Below, piece after piece: positions 7,530 to 16,278 of a DNA stretch of 64,000 nucleotides. The notes below the pieces were generated by a model. The model was not told the DNA's origin. It saw nothing but the letters and a program-made list of their open reading frames with translations, and did not search any database. The first letter of the stretch is position 1. Every line of letters starts with the position of its first letter. Both the position numbers and the translations under genes were made by a program. This stretch comes from Actinomadura sp. NBRC 104425 (GTDB lineage: Bacteria; Actinomycetota; Actinomycetes; Streptosporangiales; Streptosporangiaceae), in contig NZ_BSTN01000005.1 in the NCBI RefSeq assembly GCF_030269545.1, positions 62,001-126,000 of the forward strand, in the 5' to 3' direction.

Positions 7530-8840
7530 ATGAGGCAACCCCGAGGGCGGGGCGAGGGCATCGCCCCGCCGTCCTGGCTGGCGCTGGTGTTCCTGCTGCC
7601 GGCGCTGCTGCTGCTCGGCTTCCTGGTGGTCTACCCGATCGTCTACTCGGTCGTGCGGAGCTTCTTCGACGCGTCCGGCGACTCGTTCGTCGGGCTGGAC
7701 AACTACGTCGGAGTGTTCCAGGGGCATGACAACCTGGTCGCCGTCCGCAACACCGCGATCTGGGTCGTGCTGGCGCCGACGCTGGTCACCATCGTCGGCC
7801 TGCTGTTCGCCGTGCTCACCGAGCGGGTCCGCTGGGCCACCGTGTTCAAGATGGTGGTGTTCATGCCGATGGCGATCTCGTTCCTCGCCTCCGGCGTGAT
7901 CTTCCGGCTGGTGTACGAGCAGGACCCCGACAAGGGCGTGGCCAACGCCGCGATGGTCGCGGTGCACGACGTCTTCCGCGACCAGGTCACCTATCCGGGC
8001 GCCGCGCCCCGCACCACGAACGGCTCGCCGGTGCGGGCCGAGGGCGGGGCCGTGGTGAGCGCGCAGCCGGTCGCCGCCGGGCAGAGCGCGCTGGTGCCGC
8101 TGCTGCGCGTCAAGGCCGAGGACCTGCCGGAGAAGGTGCGGCCCGCCGCGCGTCCGCCCGCCGCCCGCGCCGGTGAGCTCACCGGCACGGTCTGGTTCGA
8201 CTTCACCCGCGGAGGCGGCGGCACGCCCAACGCCCCCGACCCGGGCGAGTCCGGCCTGCCCGGCGTCACGGTGGAGGCGGTGCGGGACGGCAAGGTCGTC
8301 GGCAAGGCCACCACCGCCGCCGACGGCACGTTCACGATCAAGGACCTGCCGTCCGGGACGTTCACGGTGCGGGTGCCCAAGGACACCTTCACCGCGTCCT
8401 ACCGCGGCGCCGAGTGGCTGGGCAGCACGCTGATCACGCCCGCGATCATCGGGTCCTACCTGTGGGTGTGGGCGGGCTTCGCGATGGTGCTGATCGCCGC
8501 CGGGCTGGCCGCCATCCCGCGCGACGCGCTGGAGGCGGCCCGGGTGGACGGCGCCACCGAGTGGCAGGTGTTCCGCCGGGTGACGATCCCGCTGCTCGCG
8601 CCGGTGCTGATGGTCGTGCTGGTCACCCTGGTGATCAACGTGCTGAAGGTGTTCGACCTGGTGTTCATCATCGGCGGCGGCGATCCCAACGCCAGCGTGC
8701 TGGCGTTGCGGATGTGGACCGAGTCCTTCGGCGGCGGCAATGACCAGGGGGCGGGCAGCGCCATCGCGGTGCTGCTGTTCCTGCTGGTCATGCCCGCCAT
8801 GCTGTTCAACATCCGGCGGCTACGGCAGGAGCGCAGATGA
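7530..8840 (+). CDS. carbohydrate ABC permease (MalF type) with an inserted extracellular domain
   Basis: A 436-residue inner-membrane permease, well over the usual 290-310. Residues about 15-130 hold three membrane helices and about 303-430 three more, including the EAA loop EAARVDGATEWQVFRRVTIP that docks on the ATPase. Between the third and fourth helix is a hydrophilic insertion of roughly 150 residues (about 148-300). Its second half (SGLPGVTVEAVRDGKVVGKA followed by an ADGTFTIKDLPSGTFTVRVP stretch) is a classic carboxypeptidase-regulatory/SdrD-B-like beta-sandwich. The frame is uninterrupted and the permease parts look intact, so this is a domain insertion, not a broken gene. The stop overlaps the next gene's ATG (ATGA). 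Confidence 0.92.
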   Translation: MRQPRGRGEGIAPPSWLALVFLLPALLLLGFLVVYPIVYSVVRSFFDASGDSFVGLDNYVGVFQGHDNLVAVRNTAIWVVLAPTLVTIVGLLFAVLTERVRWATVFKMVVFMPMAISFLASGVIFRLVYEQDPDKGVANAAMVAVHDVFRDQVTYPGAAPRTTNGSPVRAEGGAVVSAQPVAAGQSALVPLLRVKAEDLPEKVRPAARPPAARAGELTGTVWFDFTRGGGGTPNAPDPGESGLPGVTVEAVRDGKVVGKATTAADGTFTIKDLPSGTFTVRVPKDTFTASYRGAEWLGSTLITPAIIGSYLWVWAGFAMVLIAAGLAAIPRDALEAARVDGATEWQVFRRVTIPLLAPVLMVVLVTLVINVLKVFDLVFIIGGGDPNASVLALRMWTESFGGGNDQGAGSAIAVLLFLLVMPAMLFNIRRLRQERR

Positions 8841-9784
8841 GCACGGCGAGCGCAGCGGAGCGGCCCGGGCCGGGCGCGGTCGGCGCGGACGCGGGAAACG
8901 GGGCCGCGGGAGCCCCGCGGCGGAGCATCGCGTCCCGGGTGGTGTCCCGGGTCGGCGGGGGAGCGGTCCAGGTCGTCCTGGTCCTGGTGGCGCTGTTCTG
9001 GCTGGTGCCGACGTTCGGGCTGCTGGTGGCGTCGCTGCGGTCCAACGAGGACAACGCCGCCGGCGGCTGGTGGCAGGTGTTCACCGAGCCGTCCCAGCTG
9101 ACCGTCGAGTCGTACTCGGCGCTGCTCGACAAGCCCGACTTCGTCGACTCGTTCTGGAACACGGTGCTGATCACGGTGCCGTCCACGCTGCTGGTGGTGG
9201 TGATCGCGGCACTGGCCGCCTACGCCTTCGCCTGGCTGGAGTTCCCCGGCCGCGACTGGCTGTTCCTGCTGGTGGTGGCGTTGCTGGTGGTGCCGGTCCA
9301 GGTGGCGCTGATCCCGGTGGCCAAGCTGTACGGCAAGATCGAGTTCGGCGGGTTCCAGATGTTCGGCTCGATCACCGGCGTGGTGCTGTTCCACGTGGCG
9401 TTCGGCCTGCCGTTCGCGATCTTCCTGCTGCGCAACTTCTTCGCCGGGATCCCGCGCGACCTGCTGGAGGCGGCGCGGATGGACGGTGGGACGGAGTGGA
9501 CGATCTTCCGGCGGGTGGTGTTCCCGCTGGGCGGCCCGGCCATCGCGTCCCTGGGCATCTTCCAGTTCCTGTGGGTGTGGAACGACCTGCTGGTCGCGCT
9601 GGTGTTCGCCGACACCGAGTCGCAGCCGATGACCAAGTGGCTGCAGTCGCAGATGCGGCAGTTCACCGGCAACATCGACATCCTGGCGCCGGGCGCGTTC
9701 CTGTCGCTGGTCGTCCCGCTGGCCGTCTTCTTCGCCTTCCAGCGCTACTTCGTGCAGGGCGTCCTCGCGGGATCGGTCAAGTGA
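8837..9784 (+). CDS. carbohydrate ABC permease (MalG type)
   Basis: A 315-residue partner permease with six predicted membrane helices, starting in the ATGA overlap with the upstream permease. The EAA loop reads EAARMDGGTEWTIFRRVVFPLGGPAIASLG, and the C-terminus ends FQRYFVQGVLAGSVK, the standard MalG-family tail. A low-complexity Gly/Ala cytoplasmic N-terminus of about 35 residues precedes the first helix. It completes the importer with the lipoprotein and the neighbouring ATPase. No sugar-processing enzyme is encoded nearby, so the substrate stays open. Confidence 0.93.
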   Translation: MSTASAAERPGPGAVGADAGNGAAGAPRRSIASRVVSRVGGGAVQVVLVLVALFWLVPTFGLLVASLRSNEDNAAGGWWQVFTEPSQLTVESYSALLDKPDFVDSFWNTVLITVPSTLLVVVIAALAAYAFAWLEFPGRDWLFLLVVALLVVPVQVALIPVAKLYGKIEFGGFQMFGSITGVVLFHVAFGLPFAIFLLRNFFAGIPRDLLEAARMDGGTEWTIFRRVVFPLGGPAIASLGIFQFLWVWNDLLVALVFADTESQPMTKWLQSQMRQFTGNIDILAPGAFLSLVVPLAVFFAFQRYFVQGVLAGSVK

Positions 9785-9888
9785 TGCGCCGCCCGGGCGG
9801 GTTTCCGCTGAGCGAGCACGCCGGATGAACGGAGGCCGTCCGTCAGGCGGCCGGCGGGCGGCCTGGCGGTTACGGAGAGTCACACAAC

Positions 9889-9916
9889 CCACAGTCTGTG
9901 GACAACCTGTGGATGA
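9889..9916. promoter_or_regulatory. cluster of DnaA-box-like sites
   Basis: TGTGGACAA at 9897-9905 is the exact reverse complement of the actinobacterial DnaA box TTGTCCACA. A second near-consensus copy TGTGGATGA starts 11 bp later (9908-9916). The first site is also half of a 13-bp palindrome CCACAGTCTGTGG (9889-9901), which gives a third, weaker, oppositely oriented site. The spacing of one helical turn suggests DnaA binding, titration or regulation. No replication genes are near. Confidence 0.4.
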
Positions 9917-9938
9917 AGCCGGGGACGCCCCCGGCGCC

Positions 9939-9983
9939 ACGGACGAGGCCCCCGGGACGCGGTGTCCCGTGGGCCTCATCCGT
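9939..9983. terminator. stem-loop terminator between the permease gene and the convergent ATPase gene
   Basis: Two 20-nt arms (9939-9958 and 9964-9983) pair at 18 of 20 positions around a 5-nt loop. They lie downstream of the plus-strand permease operon and downstream of the minus-strand ATPase gene, so it can serve both directions. There is no T-tract. Confidence 0.65.
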
Positions 9984-10244
9984 GAGCCGCGCCGTCTGTG
10001 ATCGGTCGTGTGCCCCGTCGCGGGTCATGCCGTCCGGCGCGGTTCAGCGGGACCGGCGCCATGCGCGGGCCGCCGCACACCGGCGACCGCATCGCGCGGG
10101 TCCCGCTGCGCGGCGCTGAAGCACGGCGCGGGTCGCCGACGGCCGTGCCGGCGCGCCGGCGCGTTCGCCGCCGCCCGCGCCCGTCTGCTCCCGGGGGCGG
10201 CGGCCGTCCGGCGCCGGTCGGCGGGCGGCTCCCGCGGCGGCACG
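9984..10244. other. intergenic region, no gene recognised
   Basis: Very GC-rich sequence between the hairpin and the convergent ATPase gene. Open frames here lack family similarity and start sites. I see nothing further in it. Confidence 0.4.
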
Positions 10245-11468
<1,224 letters not shown>

Positions 11469-11481
11469 CTCATCCCTCCGA

Positions 11482-11495
11482 TGGAAACGTTTCCA
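11482..11495. promoter_or_regulatory. LacI-family operator 1
   Basis: TGGAAACGTTTCCA, a perfect 14-bp palindrome with the central CG of LacI/CcpA-type operators. It lies in the leader or promoter of the minus-strand ATPase gene. An identical copy is 63 bp away, about six helical turns, a spacing compatible with DNA looping. Confidence 0.75.
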
Positions 11496-11544
11496 GCCCA
11501 TGCTCTCGATGTGGGCCCATTTCCATGAGGAGGATTAAAACTCA

Positions 11545-11558
11545 TGGAAACGTTTCCA
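11545..11558. promoter_or_regulatory. LacI-family operator 2
   Basis: The second identical TGGAAACGTTTCCA palindrome, immediately upstream of the lacI-family gene, pointing to autoregulation together with control of the divergent ATPase gene. A decayed relative (TGGAAACGTT then CGCC) occurs near 28244, upstream of the fxsA-like gene; I do not call that one an operator. Confidence 0.75.
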
Positions 11559-11588
11559 AGGCAAGGGTGCTCGTGGAAAAATCGGACG

Positions 11589-12644
11589 GTGACCAGCGAA
11601 CGCGGATCAGCGACCATCAAGGACGTGGCGGCGGCGGCCGGCGTCGGCATCGCCACCGTCTCGCGGGTGTTCTCCGGCACCGGGGCGGTCAGCGAGCGCA
11701 CCCGCGAGCGGGTGCTGGCCGCCGCCCGCGAGCTGGACTACCGGCCGAGCGCCCTCGGGCGCGGGCTGCGGCTGCGGCGCAGCGGCGGCATCGGGCTGGT
11801 GGTGCCCGACGTCACCGACCCGTTCTGCGCCGGGCTCATCGACGGCGTGCTGGCCTGCGCCCGCTCCCTCGGCGAGCACCTGGTGCTGGACGCCGCGCAC
11901 GGCGACCCCGCCCGCGAGGCCGAGATCGTCGACCGGCTGGTCGAGCAGCGGCTGGCCGGCGTCATCGCCCTGCCCGCCGCGTCCGGGTCCGGTGCGGCCT
12001 GGCGGGCCGCGGTGCGCTCGGGCGCCCGCGTGGTGTTCGCCGACCGGGCGCTGCCCGGCCTGCACGAGCTCCCCGCCGTCCTGGCCGACGACCGCTCCGG
12101 CGTCCGGACGCTGGTGGAGTACCTGGTGGGGCTCGGGCACCGGCGCATCGCCTTCCTCGGCGCGGCCGCGCCCGGCGCCGCCGCCGGCGTGCGCGAGCGC
12201 GCGTTCCGCGACACTTTGGCCGAGCTGGGCGTCGCCGCCGACGAGGACCTCATCGTGTCCGCGCGGCCCGCCCGCGACTCCGCCTACGCCGCCGCGGCCG
12301 GCCTGCTGCAGCGGCGCACCGACGTCACCGCCGTGCTGGCCGCCGGGCACCTGCTCGGCGAGGCGGCCGTGCTGGTGGCCCGCGAACTGGACCTGCGGGT
12401 CCCCGCCGACGTGTCGATCGCGATGGTGGACGACGTGCCGTGGGCGGAGCTGTGCGACCCGCCGCTGACCGTGGTGGCGCGTCCGGCCCGCGACATCGGC
12501 TACCGCGCGTGCGAGATGCTGCTGCGCGACCGCCCGCTGCGCGCGGCCCGGCCCGTCCTGCTGCCGACCGAACTGGTGATCCGGGGCAGCTGCGGCCCGC
12601 CCCGCTCCCCGCGGACCGCCTCGTCCCGCGCGGCGGGGCGCTGA
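11589..12644 (+). CDS. LacI-family transcriptional regulator
   Basis: A 351-residue repressor. The N-terminal helix-turn-helix is ATIKDVAAAAGVGIATVSRV, followed by the hinge helix near RPSALGRGLRLR. The periplasmic-binding-protein-like effector domain begins at IGLVVPDVTDPFCAGLIDGV and contains VVFADRALPGLHELPAVLAD and the usual late strand DVSIAMVDDVPWAELCDPPL. I chose GTG 11589 (VTSERGSATIKDVA) because family members start a few residues before the helix-turn-helix. An alternative ATG at 11544 has a GAGGAGG site ten bases upstream but would put the operator inside the coding sequence. It probably represses the divergent ATPase gene, itself, and perhaps the importer operon. The sugar effector is unknown. 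Confidence 0.9.
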   Translation: MTSERGSATIKDVAAAAGVGIATVSRVFSGTGAVSERTRERVLAAARELDYRPSALGRGLRLRRSGGIGLVVPDVTDPFCAGLIDGVLACARSLGEHLVLDAAHGDPAREAEIVDRLVEQRLAGVIALPAASGSGAAWRAAVRSGARVVFADRALPGLHELPAVLADDRSGVRTLVEYLVGLGHRRIAFLGAAAPGAAAGVRERAFRDTLAELGVAADEDLIVSARPARDSAYAAAAGLLQRRTDVTAVLAAGHLLGEAAVLVARELDLRVPADVSIAMVDDVPWAELCDPPLTVVARPARDIGYRACEMLLRDRPLRAARPVLLPTELVIRGSCGPPRSPRTASSRAAGR

Positions 12645-12738
12645 ACCGCCCTGCGGCACGGGGCCGCGGGCCGATTCCGGTGCGGTCCGCTCGCCGAAGA
12701 TTCTGCGGCGTGTCGCGCGGACACGCTAGATTTTCGGG

Positions 12739-13179
12739 GTGGAGGAGATCGATCGCCAGATCATGGGGTTGCTGGCCGACGACGGCCGGATGAGCTTCAC
12801 CGACCTGGCCAAGGAGACCGGCCTTTCGGTGTCGGCGGTGCACCAGCGGGTGCGCCGGCTGCAGAAGCGCGGTGTGATCAAGGGGTTCACCGCGGTGCTC
12901 GACCACGAGCGGATCGGGCTGCCGATGACCGCGTTCGTGTCGATCAAACCGATCGACCCGTCGGCGCCCGACGACGCGCCCGAACGGCTGGCCCACCTGT
13001 CGGCCATCGAGGCGTGCCACTCGGTCGCGGGCGACGAGAGCTACATCCTCAAGGTCCGCGTCGGGTCGCCGAACGAGCTGGAGGATCTGCTCCAGAAGAT
13101 CCGCGCCGCGGCCAACGTGGCCACCCGCACCACGGTCGTCCTCAGCACCCCCTGGGAGGGCCGCCGTCCCAAGCTGTGA
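12739..13179 (+). CDS. Lrp/AsnC-family transcriptional regulator
   Basis: A 146-residue regulator with an N-terminal winged helix-turn-helix (EIDRQIMGLLADDGRMSFTD, then LAKETGLSVSAVHQRVRRLQ) and a C-terminal RAM/AsnC ligand domain (VSIKPIDPS, SVAGDESYILKVRVGSPNEL). The fold senses amino acids or their analogues and usually forms dimers to octamers. The start is GTG at 12739. A -10-like TAGATT at 12727-12732 places transcription at about the start codon, so translation may be leaderless. It stands alone; a convergent hairpin and the LLM oxidoreductase gene follow. Its targets are not evident from the context. Confidence 0.92.
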   Translation: MEEIDRQIMGLLADDGRMSFTDLAKETGLSVSAVHQRVRRLQKRGVIKGFTAVLDHERIGLPMTAFVSIKPIDPSAPDDAPERLAHLSAIEACHSVAGDESYILKVRVGSPNELEDLLQKIRAAANVATRTTVVLSTPWEGRRPKL

Positions 13180-13200
13180 CGGCACCCGGCCCTCGTTTCC

Positions 13201-13240
13201 GCGGCCGCCGGTATTCCCCCCGGACACGACCGGCGGCCGC
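13201..13240. terminator. bidirectional stem-loop terminator
   Basis: Perfect 12-bp arms (13201-13212 and 13229-13240) with a 16-nt loop lie between the convergent Lrp-family and LLM oxidoreductase genes. No T-tract. Confidence 0.65.
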
Positions 13241-13280
13241 CCGGACCCCGCCCGGCCCGGTGAGACCGGGCGTGCCCCGC

Positions 13281-14189
13281 TCAGCCGCGGGGGGCGAACG
13301 CCTCCAGCGCCTCCCGGGCGACGGACATCGACCGCGCGGGATCGGCGTCCGGGCCGGTCAGATCCCGGTCGAAGTTCAGGTCCACGAACAGCTCGGTGAC
13401 GCCGTGCGCGGCCAGCTCGGCCATGTCGCCGCGCACCTCCTCCGGCGAACCGGTCAGCGGACGGCGGTCCGGCAGGCCCGGCTCGCGCAGCCGGACGGCG
13501 CCCCGGCACACGATGCGCAGCGCGTCCGGATCGCGCCCCGCCTGCTCGGCGGCCTCGCGCACGACCCGGATGGACGCTCCGATGGCGGTCAGGTCGGCGC
13601 GGCTGGAGCTGACCCAGCCCGCGGCCAGCCGTCCGGCGCGGCGCAGCGCGGGCTCGGACGCCCCGCCGAGCAGCACCGGCGGCCCGGGGGTCTGCACCGG
13701 CTTGGGCTCCATCCGCACGGGCGGGAGCCGGTAGAACTCGCCGTCGAACCGGCTGACCTCGTCGCTCCACAGCGTGCGCAGCACGGTCAGGAACTCCTCG
13801 GCGCGCGCCCCGCGCCGCTCCATGGGCGCGCCCACGGCGGCGAACTCCTCCGGCATCCACCCCAGGCCCAGCCCCAGGTCGAGCCGCCCGCCCGACAGGC
13901 GGTCGAGCGTGGCGGCCTGCTTGGCGAGCAGGACGGGGGAGAGGAACGGCATGTTGACCACCGCCACGCCCAGGCGGACGCGATCGGTCTGCCCCGCCAG
14001 GTACGCCAGCGTCAGCAGCGGGTCGGGCACGTTGCGGTAGGTGAGGTCGGCGGAGTCCGCCGGGTTGAGCAGCCGCTGCAGCGTCCAGACCGAGTGGTAG
14101 CCGAGCTCCTCGGCCCGCCGCGCGACCTCGACCTGGTTGTGCGGCGTCGCCCATCCTCCCGACGCCGGCACCGCGAACCCGATCCGCAC
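13281..14189 (-). CDS. LLM-class (F420-dependent type) oxidoreductase
   Basis: A 302-residue TIM-barrel flavin/F420 oxidoreductase of the luciferase-like monooxygenase superfamily. Visible landmarks are MRIGFAVPASGGWATPHNQV, GYHSVWTLQRLLNP, VRLGVAVVNMPFLSPVLLAK with AATLDRLSGGRLDLGLGLGW, then PVLLGGASEPALRRAGRLAA and RIVCRGAV. The GLGLGW phosphate-binding segment is typical of F420-binding actinobacterial members. The substrate is unknown. The ATG lies at 14187-14189. The upstream intergenic region (14190-14421), shared with a divergent hemolysin III-like gene, holds one copy of a 16-bp repeat discussed separately. Confidence 0.88.
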   Translation of the reverse strand: MRIGFAVPASGGWATPHNQVEVARRAEELGYHSVWTLQRLLNPADSADLTYRNVPDPLLTLAYLAGQTDRVRLGVAVVNMPFLSPVLLAKQAATLDRLSGGRLDLGLGLGWMPEEFAAVGAPMERRGARAEEFLTVLRTLWSDEVSRFDGEFYRLPPVRMEPKPVQTPGPPVLLGGASEPALRRAGRLAAGWVSSSRADLTAIGASIRVVREAAEQAGRDPDALRIVCRGAVRLREPGLPDRRPLTGSPEEVRGDMAELAAHGVTELFVDLNFDRDLTGPDADPARSMSVAREALEAFAPRG

Positions 14190-14281
14190 AGGCTGCTCCC
14201 TCCCGCTCGCTTCCCGTCTCCGGTGTTCCGGACGCGTTCCGCGTGCCCGGACAGGGCGACCCTACCGGGTGCCGAAATGCA

Positions 14282-14297
14282 CCTTACTTTGTCAAGG
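14282..14297. repeat. dispersed 16-bp element CCTTACTTTGTCAAGG, copy 1
   Basis: Identical to the copy at 33731-33746 and one base different from 34589-34604. All copies have the same orientation. This one lies between the divergent LLM oxidoreductase and hemolysin III-like genes. Its AT content is far above the local average. On the minus strand it begins CCTTGACA, but no correctly spaced -10 follows. Confidence 0.5.
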
Positions 14298-14421
14298 CAC
14301 GCGGCCTTGTGCACCGCGTAACCATTCCGTGGGAACGTGCCGGGAATCACCCCGGCATTCCTGTGATCAAGGGACCGGGGACCGGGCTACGCTGAAACCC
14401 GAGCGGCAAGGGAGGTGCGCG

Positions 14422-15093
14422 GTGAGGCAGGCGGCGGCGGACCTCGCGCAGGCGGTCAAGCCGAAACTGCGCGGCTGGCTGCACGCGGGGACGTTCCCTC
14501 TGGTGCTGGTGGCGGGGCTGCTGCTGGTCGCGCTCGGCCCCACCGTGGGCTCGCGGCTGTGCGCGGCGGTGTACGCGCTGACCTCGACGCTGCTGTTCGG
14601 GGTGTCCGCGGCCTACCACCGCGGCCGCTGGTCCGCACGCGTCGCGGACTGGCTGCGCCGCTTCGACCACGCCAACATCTACCTGATCATCGCCGGTACC
14701 TACACGCCGTTCGCCTACCTGATCCTGGAGGGCGCGGTACGGGCGATCGTGCTGTCGGTGGTGTGGGCGGGCGCCATCGCCGGGGTCCTGTTCCGCGTGC
14801 TGTGGATCCGCGCCCCGCGCTGGCTCTACACCGCCCTCTACATCGGCCTGGGCTGGGTGGCGGCCTTCTTCGTCCCGCAGTTCCTGGAGGGCACGGGCGT
14901 CACCGTCGCGATACTGGTGGCGCTGGGCGGTGTGCTGTACAGCATCGGCGGCCTCGTCTACGGCCTGCGCCGCCCCGACCCGTCCCCGCGCTGGTTCGGC
15001 TTCCACGAGGTGTTCCACGCCCTCACCGTGGCCGCCTACGTCCTGCAGTACATCGCGGTGTCGTTCGTCGTCTACCGCGCCGGCACGGTCTAG
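14422..15093 (+). CDS. hemolysin III (PAQR/HlyIII-family) membrane protein
   Basis: A 223-residue protein with seven predicted membrane helices. The family's metal-site residues are present: SAAYHRG after helix 2, RRFDHANIYLIIAGTYTPF in helix 3, and GFHEVFHALTV (HxxxH) near the end, which mark the CREST/PAQR metal-hydrolase superfamily. Bacterial members are integral membrane proteins of poorly known function; the toxin name is historical. The start is GTG 14422 with GGGAGG at 14410-14415. The gene is single and divergent from the LLM oxidoreductase. Confidence 0.9.
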   Translation: MRQAAADLAQAVKPKLRGWLHAGTFPLVLVAGLLLVALGPTVGSRLCAAVYALTSTLLFGVSAAYHRGRWSARVADWLRRFDHANIYLIIAGTYTPFAYLILEGAVRAIVLSVVWAGAIAGVLFRVLWIRAPRWLYTALYIGLGWVAAFFVPQFLEGTGVTVAILVALGGVLYSIGGLVYGLRRPDPSPRWFGFHEVFHALTVAAYVLQYIAVSFVVYRAGTV

Positions 15094-15141
15094 CGCCGCA
15101 GGCCGCCGAGGTGTTCGGCTGAGCGGTCGGGCCGCCCGCGG

Positions 15142-15687
15142 CTAGGCGGTCGGGGCGGCCACGATGAAGCTGGAATTGCCGAAGCCGATCTCGTCGCCGG
15201 GCCGCACCCGCGCGGGGCCGGTCAGCCGCCAGCCGTTGACCCGGGTGCCGTTCATCGAGCCCAGATCGGAGACCATCCAGCCGTCGTCGGCGCGGTAGAT
15301 CTCGGCGTGGAACCGGGAGACGGTCAGGTCGGTGAGGATGAACTGGCACCCCGGGGCGCGGCCGATGAGCACCCGGGTGAGCCCGTTGCCCGGCAGGACG
15401 AACCGGGGCAGCCGGGGCGTCCGCCAGGCCGCCTCGAGCCGCGCGGTCACCTGCGACACCTGGGACACCAGCCCGGTCAGCCGGTCCACCATCCGGTTGC
15501 CGGTGGGCAGGTCGTGCACGATGTCGGCGAGCTCCGCCTGGCTGCGGGCGCGCAGCACCTGGTCGACGCGGCGTTCGAACGTCTCCTGGGACATCCGGCC
15601 CTCGGCCACGCGATCGCTGAGCACACGCAGCACCCGGTCGCGCTCCATATCGGACGCTCTCACCGGATATGAGGGCTGACCGTCCAT
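15142..15687 (-). CDS. DUF1707 and FHA domain protein
   Basis: A 181-residue cytoplasmic protein. Residues about 9-65 are a DUF1707 module (VRASDMERDRVLRVLSDRVA followed by EGRMSQETFERRVDQVLRA). Residues about 105-175 are an FHA phosphothreonine-binding domain with VLIGRAPGCQFIL, LTVSRFHAEIYRADDGWMV and DLGSMNGTRVNGWRL, including the conserved Gly-Arg, Ser-Arg-x-His and Asn-Gly. Proteins of this kind act as adaptors of Ser/Thr kinase signalling in actinobacteria. The ATG at 15685-15687 begins MDGQPSYPVRASD. It is the only gene of its unit. The 590 bp upstream include a GTTAC-atgaa-GTAAC inverted repeat at 16100-16114. Confidence 0.88.
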   Translation of the reverse strand: MDGQPSYPVRASDMERDRVLRVLSDRVAEGRMSQETFERRVDQVLRARSQAELADIVHDLPTGNRMVDRLTGLVSQVSQVTARLEAAWRTPRLPRFVLPGNGLTRVLIGRAPGCQFILTDLTVSRFHAEIYRADDGWMVSDLGSMNGTRVNGWRLTGPARVRPGDEIGFGNSSFIVAAPTA

Positions 15688-16278
15688 AGCTGTGAGTATC
15701 CAGATCCCGTCGTCGCCTGTCCAGAAAAGCCCGCAAGCGAGGGAAGAAAGATCACTTTCGCCCCTCCTCGGCCTGTAGGACGACGTCTCCGGCGCTCGGG
15801 TTCGCGCCTTCGCGGGGCCGCCGCACGGCGCATCCCGGCCGTCGGGAGCGGGCGTCGGGACGGCCGTGCCGGATGCCGGGGGAGGGCGCGGCGTCCGGCA
15901 CGGCCTTGCGGCGGTCCACATCGTCGCGGGGTGATCGAGGCGCCGGTGGTTGCGACGCGGTCGATCGCCCCCGGAGCAGGTTCCGGTCGCGCAACGGACC
16001 GGCCGGCCCACTGTGAACGCCGCGAGGCCGCCCGCCGGGGTGAGGGGCGGCGGCTGGGCGACCGGTCGAAAACCTAGCAGTACGCAGCGTCCGGAACCGG
16101 TTACATGAAGTAACAGCATGCATCTCCAAGGTGACAATGGGTCAACCTTCTGGACAGGTCATCCGCGACTCTCCGGAGGTGGCGGAGCCACGTGACCCGA
16201 CGCCTGCGTGTTTCCACCTACGGACGACCCGTATACGGGCGGGTGCGTATGCCGGTTAAGGGATGTGAGGATCGCGGA
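15688..16278. other. intergenic region upstream of the FHA gene
   Basis: No gene is supported here. The left 350 bp are plain GC-rich sequence. Positions about 16060-16260 are AT-richer and carry the inverted repeat GTTAC-atgaa-GTAAC (16100-16114). On the minus strand a TTGACC hexamer near 16140 has no convincing -10 partner. This is the likely control region of the FHA gene. Confidence 0.4.

Noticed and set aside
4721..7561. 946-codon minus-strand open frame opposite the ABC ATPase and lipoprotein genes
   Set aside because: Antisense shadow of high-GC coding sequence. It has no motifs or ribosome site, whereas both plus-strand genes are unambiguous.
14190..14300. CCTTGACAAAGTAAGG as the promoter of the LLM oxidoreductase gene
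   Set aside because: TTGACA is present, but the next -10-like hexamer (TAGGGT) is 25 bp away. The same element also occurs at a stop codon and inside a gene, so a general promoter role is unlikely.
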